From NCBI GenBank assembly GCA_963989385.1, contig OZ022501.1, positions 1,126,001-1,190,000 of the forward strand: a stretch of DNA of 64,000 bases, read 5' to 3'. This document shows, piece after piece, positions 52,461 through 64,000 of the stretch. Under the pieces are notes generated by a model that was given only the letters and a program-made list of their open reading frames with translations, was not told where the DNA came from and searched no databases. Position 1 is the stretch's first letter; every line of letters starts with the position of its first letter. The stretch is from Ctena decussata (taxonomy: Eukaryota; Mollusca; Bivalvia; Lucinida; Lucinidae). The translations under genes were made by a program, and so were the position numbers.

Positions 52461-53879
52461 GATTTAAGTAAAATGTTAAAATTTTCTTACCTGTTTTCAA
52501 GCCACGTTCACAAATTATTGTAATAATAATTGTTGATCATGTGAGGATGTAAATTTCAGCCGATCAGTCAATGTCAACAAAAACAATTACGCTCATGACT
52601 TGCATCACTATGACGGCTGCGTTTTTTCTCGCTTTAACGGATGACAATCACCTGCTACAATACAAAGGTTACAGAACATGGTCTATAGGAAGAATTGATT
52701 GTGGTTTCAGAAACTATCTATATATATCATTTTGGACTATGAAAGCATAGAGGCACCATGGTGCCAAGGGTGGTATTTATACAGCGAGTGCACTCAATGT
52801 ATAAATATAGCATTTCTGAGCCAGTATGATGAGTAAATAAATAGTTTTAGCAATATACAAATATAAGAGAAACAATGCACAACTGGTACTAGTGGTAGAA
52901 GCAAGCATTCCGTTAGTATGAATAAAAACCTAAAAACTTAAAGTCTCACATGTACATGTACAGTTTTCAATGACATATGGTGCAAATTTTTTTTCCATCT
53001 TTTGATCATTTGATTTTAAGTAAACAGAAACCTGATATTTTGGAGTTAGCGAAATGATATTCGTCTTACATGATTTTGCCATTGCATATTCCACAAAAAA
53101 TAAAAAAAAAATAAAAATGAAAATAAATAAATAAGTAAAAAAAAGTGAAAAGAAATGATTTTTATCTACCTGTTTCGATTTCATGTTTGTGTGAGGACAT
53201 CGTATCCTGATAAGCTATGGACGACGTTCTTTAATCATAAGCAAGACATGCAAACTATTGTTCAGCCGTCTCTCAGTCACACGAGCATCTCGTGCATCAT
53301 TAAAGTTTGAAGAGGTTTCTTGCTACTTTGGGACATAATGTGTTCATGGTTTATAAAGTTCATGGTTTATGTAGCTTATTGTGAAAGTCGTTTTGATGAC
53401 ACTCATCGCATCGGGATACATTATTTATTATAGCTTTTAGAGAGATGGAAGGCACTGAAATATTTTCCTCTTCTGTATTGAGATTGAAGTTAGGGATTGT
53501 TTTCGAAATGGCAAATCTATGTTTCCATATTAACCGCAATATATTTTAGTAATGTGTGACGTTGTAAACAACAACGCTCCGATGGTTTAAAACTAATAGC
53601 GCATAACCGTCTATTTGCTAATTATAATTCAACCAATTTCCTTCTTTTTAATGATAATATGCTAGTCAATGATTGCACAATCCTTTTTAACCGAGTGACC
53701 CTAATACCAACGTATTTTGTGCCCAACTAATGCCTTTCGATAATATTTATGGTAACATGACATGGCTCAGAGCAAAAAAAAAACAAAAAAAAAACGATGA
53801 AAATCTTCTGTGGCCTAATCAGTTTATTACATAGTAATAAATAACTACTGGCCTAGCCAGCACAGAGAAAAGAACGCAT

Positions 53880-54215
53880 GCAGGTCTTTAGATACCTGGA
53901 AGGTTACTGAACACCCAGTAAAAGGCCCACGTAACAAATGGAAATGCTCACGGGAAGATCCACGCTGCCATTGAAGAACTGAAGGACCTGAAGAACTCTT
54001 GACCATGGTCAAGAAACGGAAAGTAAGGGGGTTCGGCCTTGGTCACATTTCAACATTAAAAGGAATTTTGGCCAAAAAAGTGAAAAGATGATTTTAAAGG
54101 GTGGACAAGGCTAGACCCTGCCAGCAGAAATAAGGCAGTTGAAAACACGACGTGGAAAGGGATTGTCGAAGAAGCATCTATGGCGCCTCAACCATCTTGC
54201 AAGACTATGAAATAG
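53880..54215 (+). pseudogene. decayed RTE 3' fragment
   Basis: Broken match to the C-terminal RTE region at 43770-44110: 'ggtcaagaaacggaaagtaa', 'ggtcacatttcaa', 'aggcagttgaaaacacgacg', 'tggaaagggattgtcgaaga', 'gcgcctcaaccatcttgcaa'. Many indels. Confidence 0.65.
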
Positions 54216-54344
54216 ACCCGACTAAAGAAACCTGTGCAGTGCAAACACTCCTCACATTTTTCCTGCGAAAAAAATAGAATAATGAAAGAGTTTTGTTGAA
54301 ACTTTATCTTGTTACTAAATGACGCCGTTACTTTTTTACAACAG

Positions 54345-54680
54345 ATATAGAAGTGCTGAAGAGGACAGGGATTGAAAACATATTGGCCTATATACATCTA
54401 AAACCGGCTCAGCTGAGATGGACAGGCCATGTAGCCAGAATGCCTGACAAATGATTAAAGAGAACCAGGTAAGACAACGCTTCCAAGGTGATCAGAAATA
54501 CACGCAACAAAGACAACTTAAAAAACTCTATTTTAGGTAAAACTGTATTACCAGATTGCACAAGAATGGTCAAAATGGAGTTGTCTGAGAGGAATCTGTG
54601 AAGCTGAGCCAAAGCGTAAAGATGACAAAGCCGTAAGGTATACAAGCCCTGGAGGGTCACCAGACCTTTTAACTTCATGA
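54345..54680 (+). pseudogene. second decayed RTE-like fragment
   Basis: Reads EVLKRTGIENILAYIHLKPA and QLRWTGHVARMPD, the 'LRW.GHV.RM' block of RTE/BovB C-termini, but from a different family than 43175. Followed by stops. Confidence 0.6.
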
Positions 54681-55814
54681 CTTCTTAATTCTATTTTCAT
54701 GACTTCTTACTTCTAACTTCATTACTTTTTACTTCTAACTTCATAACTTCTGACTTCTTACTTCCATAGGACAGACCTCAATCTTCAGAAGTGTCTTGCT
54801 TTAGTAAAACCTTATTATATAAAAACACGTAAAAATTCAACAGGTCTTCAAATATTCAATATTCAGAACTGACAGGCGGCAAACAACACAACTTGGAGTT
54901 TGGTAGGAAGTGTTATTTCAGCGCGCGCCCCATGAAAATCTCACTAAGCCTCTTTCTTTCCAACCAAACTAACCATTTCATATTATAGGTCACAAAGGCA
55001 AAAGATTACCAAATTGAATGCTTTTCTTCTTGAGTTTCAGAGTAGCCGAGCGTCCAAACAGCATTTTGTGAGACATCAAACTGAATATTATCATAAAAAT
55101 TCCATGAATGGCACTGTCTATGGGAAGCCCAAAGGTATATTCTAAATACAGTATAAATCCTATAAAACGCCTGAGGGCGTTGCATTTTACGAAAGAGGCG
55201 CGCTATTTATCGACTAAATTGTAGATACTCAGCCACTGCCAGAATATATGTGATTAATAGTATTAAGGTGATTGGGTATATGTACTTTCAGGAAGTAATT
55301 CTATTATGTTATGTAAATCGCATTATTGGATAAAAATAATTCATTGAATAAAAATTTTTTTTTGTCCTATAATGCGATTTCAACCGCGGTCCGCGACTGT
55401 ATAAAAATTTATCTTATTTTTTGTTTATAGTCACTTTTATCAAATATTATTATCTAAACTCTAATTCAAATGTATAGTTAGACCATGTCGGAGGTATTGC
55501 ATGAAATATTTCATCAAATCATTTTTGTTATTATTATAAAGGGAGTAAATCTTTAAGAGTAAACACCCCATTTCAAAGAGCTACCTCATCCAGAGAAGCA
55601 AATAGGCCTAAATTCCTGAAAGTTAAAATAAAATTATTTTCGGAAAAAGAAGCAGGGAGCATTTATCATAGCCGGGGTGTTTATTAGGATTAGTACGGTA
55701 TCTAGGCAGAAAAAATATAGTTTGTGAAACAGTTTGGACTTGGCTTTGCTTAAGTTTGCTGATGGCTGGGCAGCTCCCAAATAAGGGGTCAGTGCAAGTG
55801 CAAGATCATCAAAT

Positions 55815-56050
55815 GAGCCGCGACGCGACAAAACCAACAATGTGGTTGTGCGCCCAGCGCAGGCTCAGATCAGCCTGGGCATCCGCCCAGTCTGATCAGA
55901 GTCTTCGCTGTCCGCATGGAGGTAGTTTAGACCCTTAGCTACCTTTAAGCGCTTAGCAAAGAGTCTGGTCGGAGTGGCTTGGTGCCCAGGCTGATCTGAG
56001 TCTGCACTGGCCGCACAACCACATTGTTGGTTTTCTCGTGTCGCGGCTCA
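55815..56050. repeat. 240-bp palindromic repeat, copy 10
   Basis: GAGCCGCGACGCGACAAAAC to TTCTCGTGTCGCGGCTCA. Well preserved. Confidence 0.8.
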
Positions 56051-57044
56051 AATATGATAATCTGTGACTGATGTTGATTTCATAACAAACGAAATCAGAG
56101 TGCCGATCGGCATGTTTGGCCAACATGGCCAAAGCTTTCCGTCATGAAAAAAAATATATACAACCAAGCTACAACTGAAAATACTTGACGATGTAACCAT
56201 AAAAGTATTTGAGCATTTAAACCGCAGTTTCTGCGTGCTGCATGACTGAGTTACAGTAACACAATTCTAATGCAATACGTCCCATCGGCTTTAACGAAAA
56301 CAATGACCACAGCACGCACTATGTATCGACGTCAAGTTGACGTTTATGACTTTTCACAATGCAGATGTTGCATATTTTTTCGCAGTTTTAAGAAATTGAT
56401 ACCTTGTTGTAAGGTTATCAATAAGGGAACATGTTCGAGTTTACATTTATTGCCCCCGTAACATGACTGACTGTTGACGCTTCAAACAAACTTCAACAAG
56501 CAAATAAGATGTGAAACTGCGTTAGGAATGAAAACGTCGTGCCTTCATCGTTTTTTCGCTTTTTAAAGGATTTTGGAAATGCTTTTTTCATGTTGCATTT
56601 TTAAATAAAATACTAAAAAAAATACACTTCATATTGTTAATTTGGGACATTGGAATTAAAGGTTAAAAGTGGACTTCTGTTTTCTTAATAAACCCGGGTG
56701 TTTCATATATGTTAGAGTGCTCGAATCTGGATGTCTGTGGTTTTACCATACATTTCAAGTTTACTCGAGTTTTCTAAACTGAAGCTCAAATTAAAGGACA
56801 CTGGGTTCCGTGATTCTAAAAACGCCAACAATGAAAGTGGCTGGATTAGCAAACAGCGAAGGTCCAGATGAGACGGCTCGTACTGAACCACATCACCTGG
56901 ATCTAAAAGGTTTGCACTCCAGCCTGTGAATTCTCAATAAGATATAGAATTGGACGAAACTTTTTTTTTTTTAATTTTTGCAGACGCTCTGTTTGCCATC
57001 TATTCTTCTTGTCTTTTTATTTCAGCGCAACGTCCAAACAGTCT

Positions 57045-57228
57045 CACACCGGGTAGGCGGCAATCGAAAACGCTCTTTGAAATCGATTAACACAGATCAA
57101 AAACCGTTTGAAACAGCGTTTTCGATTGCAAATTGTCGCCAATTTGCAATCAAAAACGCTGTTTCTAATGTTTTTGATCCGCGTTCGTCGACTGCATGAG
57201 CGTTTTCGATTGCCGCCCACCCGGTGTG
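57045..57228. mobile_element. CAC-ended MITE, copy 2, 5-bp target duplication
   Basis: 184 bp, ends CACACCGGGTAGGCGGCAAT and inverse. AGTCT at 57040-57044 and 57229-57233. Same family as 28822-29016. Confidence 0.85.
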
Positions 57229-58242
57229 AGTCTGGCATGCTAGCACAGCAAATACATGTGTAATGATTTTAATGTATATGGATACACCTCCATGTTTTCC
57301 CAGTATTTCTACGAAGGGAAACAACTTTTGTGATTTCCTGTTTGCTTCCATGGACAAAGTAACGCTGCCAAAATGGGGTTTACTCTAAAAGGGAAGAATA
57401 TGTTCCTAGAGGAGCCGATTTTTCCTTTTAGAGTTGACCCCAATTCAGAAGGGATGCAAAAATAAAGATGACAGTGTTACTTCCTCTGAAAGTGTACCCA
57501 TTTATTTTAAGGAAAAAACTGATGACTTATTGACAATAATATTATTAGAACTACCATATCAGAATAATGTGATTTGATAAATAAACCCACTTCTCATCTC
57601 ATGTAACCAAGCCAAAAATTTTTTTTTCTTTTTAGCTGCATGATCTGTGCTGCAGCTACTCATTTCATCATCCTAAAACATTAACTAAAACAAAACTAAA
57701 AAGAATATAATGGGTATAAAAATTAAAAAGAAAATAATAGATAAGAACAACTAAACATTTCCAAGTTGGTGCGCACTTAACACAACTTAGTTTCAAGTAA
57801 TTACATGAAATACACACGAAAACGTTTCATGAAAACCGTTGACGTTTGTTAGGGCATATGAGAAAAATACTCAGAAGATAAATAACTCATTGTTATTTTC
57901 ATGATGAATAGATCAATTAAAATCCATTTAATGTTTGGCGACTGCAGTTTTTTCTTCTTGATATACTTTATGCAAATATACCAAAACCTATTTCACAAAC
58001 GTGCATTATACGTCAACTGTTCGTAATTTATCTATTGTCACAACGTTAACGTCTGTGTTCAATAAATTCTTAGGCTAGATCTACTGATTTTCTATGGTTA
58101 AAGACTGCGTGTGTTACCACCAGATCAGTTTATTATACGGTTGTTTAATGTAAACAATTTGAGATGGTGTCTAACACTTCCGGTCACATTTCTAACATAA
58201 TTCCCTTTGAAGTCCACACTGTTTTCCAGCGTTGCTACAGCT

Positions 58243-58399
58243 CCCAGGGTCCGAGGTTATAAAACCTTTGAGTATAATCTCAAACTCAAAATAAAGCACA
58301 CTGATTGGCTGCTTCCGAGCACAGGCTCGGAAGCAGCCAATCAGTGTGTTTGTTTTGAATTTGATAATGTACTCAAGTTTTATAACCTCGGGACCTGAT
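58243..58399. repeat. 157-bp foldback with strong stem
   Basis: Outer arms AGGGTCCGAGGTTATAAAAC and TTTTATAACCTCGGGACCT. Inner arms CACACTGATTGGCTGCTTCC-GAGC and its perfect inverse around ACAG. It would form a long cruciform. Confidence 0.8.
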
Positions 58400-58659
58400 T
58401 TCTGTCATTTTGGATGTCAGGAAACTCATATACAGCATAAATGACGTCATCATCGCTGGCTTAGTGCTTCCGAGTCAATTCACTTTTCATATAAGTCAGA
58501 TGTAGTCACATCTGCAGAATACGTACGCTGATTTACCAGGCGGAATCTATAGTCATGCAACACAGCCACATTCAGCCACCAGTATGTTTGAGAAGGTGCA
58601 CTGGCATGGTGCAACAACGCCACCTTTGATTAGCTTTCCTTGGTGCAGGCTTTTTGTTT

Positions 58660-59010
58660 AAACTCTACTAGTAGGATGGCACAGTATTCCCCATTAACTG
58701 TCTCTGCCTATTTGAGAGGCACTCGACGTTTGAATCCCGAACGTCTGGTGTCATCACCTTGATAGTAAATGGTACAGCATTTGTCGCCTCTCGTGTACCG
58801 GTATGTTGACGGGGGATATGGATGGTTTTCATTTCTTCGACAGATCTCAAAATGTCACATAATTCATCTATCGTTATAAAACGGTCAAGGAATCCTTCTG
58901 GAACAGCTTCAAAGAATTTATAGAGACATTTAATACCTTGTGCACTTCTGATATTGTGTCAAAAGCTTTTGCATCCATAGGGCCGAAATCTTCTTCTTCA
59001 ATCCCATCTC
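58660..59010 (-). pseudogene. decayed coding sequence of unknown origin
   Basis: The minus strand reads DAKAFDTISEVHK in one frame, then CLYKFFEAVPEGFLDRFITI, DELCDILRSVEEMKTIHIPR and NAVPFTIKVMTPDVRDSNVE in another, with a frame change near 58950. The reading is protein-like but broken. It lies directly beyond the 3' tail of the LINE remnant at 59022. It may be transposon-derived; the family is not recognised. Confidence 0.3.
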
Positions 59011-59021
59011 ATAGTGTTTCT

Positions 59022-59755
59022 TTCTTTCTTTCTATCGTTACTGCACTCGGTCAACTATGACCATGATGGTAGGTTTGTGGTGTGGCACATAAGTTATCAC
59101 AAAAATAAATAGATAAATGAATTTGTGACAAAGCAACCAGCAGATTAAAACTATTTACAAGCTTGAAGTCCTCAGGGGCAGGCATTCCATGCCTAACCCC
59201 TGCTCTACCCTAGGATATTATATTTTGGCCTTAAAGCCATCAACTGTCTCCAAAGAGACAACTTCAGTTGTAAGGCCATTCCAAGTTGCAATTGTCCTGG
59301 GGAAAATGAATTCTTAAAACCGTCCGTATAAGCGTTTGGACGGTGATACTGGAATGGGTGGGGCCTAGTTCTCCTGCTCCCTCCAACGACCTCAGATAGG
59401 TACCTATTCTTATCTACAAAAGCAAGATTATTGTGAATTTTGTAGAATAAAGACAGAGAAGCCTGCTGTCGTCTTTCCTGTAGGTCTGGCCACTGGAGTT
59501 CTTCTAGCATTTCTTCCACGTGGCTTTGTTTGCGCCAGCGCCTACAGGTCCAACGGGCAGCAGTCCTCTGTACTTTTTCTATTCTGTTAATATCTACTTG
59601 TTGATGGGGCATCCAAACTGGCGCTGCATATTCTAATTTGGGCCGGACCAGAGTTTTATATGCAGCAGCTTGATTTCCTTCGATGCAAAAGTCAAGTTTC
59701 TACGAAGGAAGCCCAAAGTCTTAGTAGCCTTACTGGTCAAAACATTACTATTCAT
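59022..59755 (-). pseudogene. LINE 3' fragment of the GAAA-tail family
   Basis: Minus-strand match to 22478-23335: KVQRTAARWTCRRWRKQSHV, EEMLEELQWPDLQERRQQAS, SLFYKIHNN, RPNAYTDGFKNSF, with frameshifts near 59310 and 59680. The (GAAA)n tail reads as TTTC repeats at about 59020-59035. Confidence 0.85.
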
Positions 59756-60020
59756 ATTCTGTAAGATACCAACCACACCGAGTAGCAAAGCGGTCATCTG
59801 CTTTATATTATGGCATGAAAATAGTCAACATTTTCTTGAAGGGTAGCAGTCAAAGGTTTTCCAGGCCTGGGGTCTTCTTAAAGCCTTTTTTTTCCTTTGA
59901 TGGAATTCAAATGTTTACCCTTTAACTCTAGCAAAGAAAGGAACATCATCATCCAATTTTAGCAAAAACCGTTTCTGTAAACTAAATATAATGATAGCCT
60001 TTACACGCACAATTAAGCTC

Positions 60021-61915
60021 CGTTCATTAATTCTGAAACTGGGTTTTTCGCTGCCTATACTTTTATAATCTAATCAATCCAGGTTAGACTGTGCATAGTG
60101 ATAAAACTCGACTTCCGCCAATTTCTCATCAATGTGTCCTATGACTCTGTCCTTCGTTGGATGCTGGGCTAACCTGCACAAAACTGCAAAAGACAGATTT
60201 TCAACCCGAGACTAAGTCCATCGGACAGGTTGGAAACGCCTTTTAATACTATATAAAGTGGTCGCTATAAATAGTTTCGTGTACGGGAGGGGTTAGTATT
60301 CTAACACATGCTCAGCGCGTGCGAAATCAGTCAGCGTGACAACAAGCTTGTCATCCAGATGATTTGTTCTCAATTTGAAATTGATTACACCGCATAAATT
60401 CACACTGGACAAGGTTTTCAGCGTTTCATCATAGTATCGCCACCGGCAAACAATAACGACGTCATATCAGCGTCAGTGCGACGTAACGATGTTCACTGGC
60501 AATATTTTAACGCAAATATTACAGCTTTCCGCAGTATTTATATAGTTCTTAAGTCCAAAACATTTATTACCAATGTTGCGTTAAAACTGCAAAGTGAAAT
60601 ACAAGGACAAAAGGACCAAACCGTGCACCTCTCAAACTTATTACAGCTCCCCTTAATCAATCTTTTCCTCCTTCTCTACCCCCCCCCCCCCGCCATCTAA
60701 AGAATAATAAAATAATCTCCCCCACACAACTTTAAACCCCTCCCCTCAATTAGGCTACCATCCAGACTCCCACCCCTCGGCATGACCCCTTCCCAAACCT
60801 CCTTATTCAATCTACCCCCTCCAATAAATCACAGGAATAAGAAAAAAAGTTCGGCTAATTTTAAAGGCCCCATTGCTCTTTCAATGGTAAAAAAAATGTA
60901 TGAAAAAGTTTGTGGAGAGGTATCACTGAAAGCTTATCACTACAGGTTCGGTTCGTCATTGTAAATGACCGCTATTTTCCAGGTTTAATTATGTAAAGCT
61001 TCCTTGAGTTTCATATAAAATGTTTTAAAACGTTTTGAGTTTCATATAAAAATATTTTAATTTTTTTGGGGCTCATTTGAGTCGGCAGCTAAAATGAACT
61101 ACTTTCGATTTCATAAACTTGAATTAATTGATAAAAATACAATGTACAAGAGTGGTGTTCCGTTCACTATCCCGCTTCTGTTTATCTTGAATCGCTCGAC
61201 GGGAGCCAGTAAAGGAAATCGTCTTTAGTGGAAAAATACCAAGTAACTACGTGAGCTACATTTTTCAGTTTTAGGATTTTAGGATTAAAAATTAGATCCC
61301 GTTTCTTTACCTTATTTTGAATACTTGTATTTGTTTGTGTCAGATTTTCTCAGGAAACTATCAAAAGTAGTATAGATCTACATATAAACAACGGGACAGT
61401 TGTATCATCCGACTCAGAAGCGAACTTCAGGCCTATAAACGTCCCTGCAAATATTTTTTTTCTTCTTTCTATAAAGGTCTTCTTGCATATATATATATGA
61501 TATGTTCATGTCGCAGGGTAGAGGTCGGAGTGGTAGAATAATCGATGGAATAGTTTGTTGAAAGGAAGAGGGGTCGGGGGGGGGAGAGATGCAGGGTGTG
61601 TCTAGAAACTAGGATGGCGGACTGGGTACCGCAGTTATTACCCAAATGACCAGCGTGATATCCATGTGGAATGTATCTGAATATGTATGACTTTAGGCTG
61701 TCAATTCTCATCAAATGGTCTTAGTTTGCGGACAGGTTTTTGAAATTTGCTGTTTCGTGCACGTAACTGCAGCATCAGGCGCCAGGCTAAGATACATGAG
61801 ACGTTAATGAGAAATCGGCGGAAGTCGAGCTTTATCACTATGCATAGTCTTACGTGGATTGATTAGATTATAAAAGTATGAGCGGCGAAAAACCCAGTTT
61901 CAGAATTAATGAACG
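60021..61915. mobile_element. 1.9-kb element with ~115-bp inverted ends
   Basis: CGTTCATTAATTCTGAAACT at the left and its inverse at the right. The arms also share TTTATAATCTAATCAATCCA and CTCGACTTCCGCC. No clear target duplication and no transposase frame. C-rich and AT-rich filler between the arms. Confidence 0.7.
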
Positions 61916-61959
61916 TTTTTTTAGCTAAGTTAAAAACAGGACAAAGTAAAAATTTATCT

Positions 61960-62450
61960 GTAGTGTGTCCCAACGACCTAGCAAGGTTAACGGGATGGAA
62001 CATAAACAGAATTCAATGACGATTCGATTATTTTGTTCAAATGCAGATACATCCTAGTCTAATCTCAGTAGTCCATATCATAACCTTGCAAGGTCGTTGG
62101 GCACCACAGACCATTTTACAACAATCCTTTCCCACCTAGTGCTGTCTTCAGCTGCCTTAGTTGTGTTATCAAAGTCCATCCCTATTTCTTGAAAAGATCA
62201 GGAGTTTGCCATGTTCTCAAATGCTGCTTGGTTCCATCTGAGTGACATGGTCCTTGTAGGTGATGTTCAGTGACCATCGCTAACATCCCATCTCAAATGC
62301 CTGTGCTCTTTTCTCTAACTCTGGTGTTGAGGTCCATGGCATACAGGAATATGGTTATGACAAGAGAGCGCATCAGTTTCACCTTTGGTCCAAGAGATAA
62401 GTTGCTATTATCTCTCCTTATCCATTTGACAATGAGTTGTTAATATATTT
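61960..62450 (-). pseudogene. decayed RTE fragment, reversed
   Basis: The minus strand contains 'caaaggtgaaactgatgcgc', 'tctcttgtcataaccatatt', 'cctgtatgccatggac', 'ggtgggaaaggattg' and 'gcccaacgacc'; matches the end of the 43175 element (VKLMRSLVISIFLYA and the distal C-terminus) with an internal deletion. Confidence 0.6.
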
Positions 62451-62605
62451 TTAAACTTAAAGCTGATGATGCCGATACTCTCTGGCATACAGTAAATTTG
62501 TTTAACGGATACTGTAAAAATAAAAAAATTGAAAAGTTGATATTAATAAAACTATAACAGTCGTTTTTGGTGCTAATAAATTACATCATATGGAATTCAA
62601 TTTGT

Positions 62606-62636
<31 letters not shown>

Positions 62637-62814
62637 GCAAGGGGGGTGTAGACACTATTGAAGTCGTTGATAATATTATTCAGAATTCCGATCATATGTT
62701 TCAAAGCAAAGGGAGGGAAAAAAGTGCGGTCATTTTCGCCCCTATATTTCATGCTGTTTGCCTGTTTGCCTAAAATATCCAACAGTCCAACAGTTCCTCA
62801 CTTGACCAACCAAG

Positions 62815-62998
62815 TGGCCTCGATAGCATAGCAGGTTAAGCGCTGGCCTACTAACGTAGCCGACCCGGATTCGAGACCCGCTACAGGCGGAAATCTTTCC
62901 AACCGTAAACGGGGTTTGATTGGCGAAAGCCGCGCGTTATCACCCTCCCATCGTCCTGATATGACTGAAATAAAAACGCAAGTCATCCTTTCATCTAC
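62815..62998 (+). mobile_element. tRNA-derived SINE, second family
   Basis: Head with AGCATAGCAGGTTAAGCGCT and GGATTCGAGACCCGC; body 'ggcggaaatctttccaaccg', 'gttatcaccctcccatcgtc', 'gactgaaataaaaacgcaag'. AACCAAGT flanks it on both sides. Confidence 0.75.
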
Positions 62999-63149
62999 CT
63001 AACCAAGTAGCGCAAAAAGTTGTGGATGGACGTACGTGCATTCGTTTTTGTAATGATTGTGATAAAAATGGCATTACCCAAAGGCCAGAGAGCGCCAAAA
63101 GACGCAGACCACAAAATTTACGTCAAATGTATATAATAATTTAAAGACT

Positions 63150-63222
63150 ATAGGGCAAACAGTGTTGATCCAGATGAGGCGGCTCATTAAGAACCGCCTC
63201 ATCTGGATCTACACTGTTTACA
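63150..63222. repeat. hairpin of the GGCAAACAGTGT family
   Basis: GGGCAAACAGTGTTGATCC, AGATGAGGCGGCTCATTA and the inverse GAACCGCCTCATCTGGATC; nearly perfect foldback. 63230-64000 shows no supportable gene. Confidence 0.75.
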
Positions 63223-64000
63223 AATTCAACTATTTTCTTTCTGGCGCATTAACCTCTTGGCCAACATGCATGATCGGGCATACGTTGAAGCTAGGTCTTG
63301 TCACGAAATAAGCCTCCTTGTGTCGTCTTCAGTGCGTTGTCTGCAAACAGTAACAAAACAGATAAGCTTGTGCATCTCACAATACTTAGCGACTGTAACA
63401 TAAACTGTGTGACATATAATCATCTAGTGACCAACACATACTGGATGAGACTCCGTCAATACACAGGTTGATCTTCATTTTCTGGCCAAGCTCTACGTGA
63501 TTTTTCCCTGACATGTGGCCACATAATTCATTCCACTGTGTGGGCTTGCAATTAAATATGAAATAATAATGAGCCTGTAATGCATCATTTTGCCGAAATT
63601 CGTCGGTATTTATGTGAACCAATGATATTTAATGACATACATTCACCAAATGCTTTTATTTACGGGTTAATCAACCTTATTTTAATTTCTTTTATTTGTG
63701 CAACAAAGGTAGCTGAACCGCAGTCCACTCATACAAAACTATGCATGTGCTTACATATACTCGTATGCAATTGATATCTTTGTATTGAATGCTCCTCTTA
63801 TGTCGTAATTTGTATGAATTGAGAGAAAATAAAGGTTATACTATTAATAGAAACTATAAAAGTAAACAATAATTCAAAGGAATGATAAGCTTCAGGTAAT
63901 TGTGAAACTAACACAGCATTCCTGTCATAAAATGTTTACATACGTCGCATATTCAGTGCTATAGTTTAATGCTTTGGAAAATCTGAAGGGTATAGTACCT

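Noticed and set aside
63386..63622. Minus-strand exon reading NELCGHMSGKNHVELGQKMK
   Set aside because: Looks protein-like, but the splice sites are weak and no family is recognised; not enough to annotate.

Overview
This is eukaryotic, intron-rich and very repeat-rich DNA, most likely from a bivalve mollusc and perhaps a heterodont clam. That placement is an inference. It rests on the mix of tRNA-derived SINEs, Helitron-like elements with tandem-repeat cores, many palindromic foldback repeats and CR1/RTE-type LINE remnants. No bacterial gene organisation is visible. Exon calls were made by hand from frame, splice-site and family-motif agreement; no alignment or transcript data were available.

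Three host genes can be supported, all on the minus strand. (1) METTL4, an MT-A70 family adenine N6-methyltransferase, runs from a start ATG at 17107 to a proposed stop at 4522. Seven phase-consistent coding positions give 398 residues with the DPPW catalytic motif. One exon is present twice (4938-5118 and 8753-8933) in a way that allows only one copy per in-frame mRNA. (2) A five-exon gene (33792 to 25028) encodes a 224-residue predicted HD-superfamily metal-dependent phosphohydrolase related to COG4339; one intron falls inside the HD codons. (3) A single-exon CDS (49677 to 48208) encodes a secreted, Gly/Ala/His/Met-rich repetitive protein with a signal peptide.

Mobile DNA fills the rest. 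1-2684: two nested Helitron-like tandem-core elements carrying a SINE with a 13-bp target duplication. 5577-8200: two more tandem-core elements inside the METTL4 gene. 10245-13382: inverted arms around a CR1/Jockey-group LINE, also in a METTL4 intron. 18440-24873: LINE remnants, a 1.37-kb TA-flanked inverted-repeat element (19991-21361) and SINEs. 25028-33800: the HD gene, with a LINE in its first intron and several MITEs. 33852-35596: an element with hAT-like ends. 37207-40113: nested inverted-repeat elements with 5-bp target duplications. 41570-44730: a tandem-core element hit twice at one target site by LINE/RTE sequences. 45944-46680: a 45-46-bp minisatellite. 48100-49930: the secreted-protein gene flanked by two copies of a 240-bp palindromic repeat, which occurs ten times in the window. 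53880-64000: decayed RTE and LINE copies, MITEs and foldbacks.

The best candidates for something new are the duplicated, frame-exclusive METTL4 exon; the set of inverted-repeat elements that begin with CAC and have 5-bp target duplications (Transib/RAG-like hallmarks); and the repeated architecture of tandem core, GC-rich microsatellite and terminal hairpin in unrelated element families.
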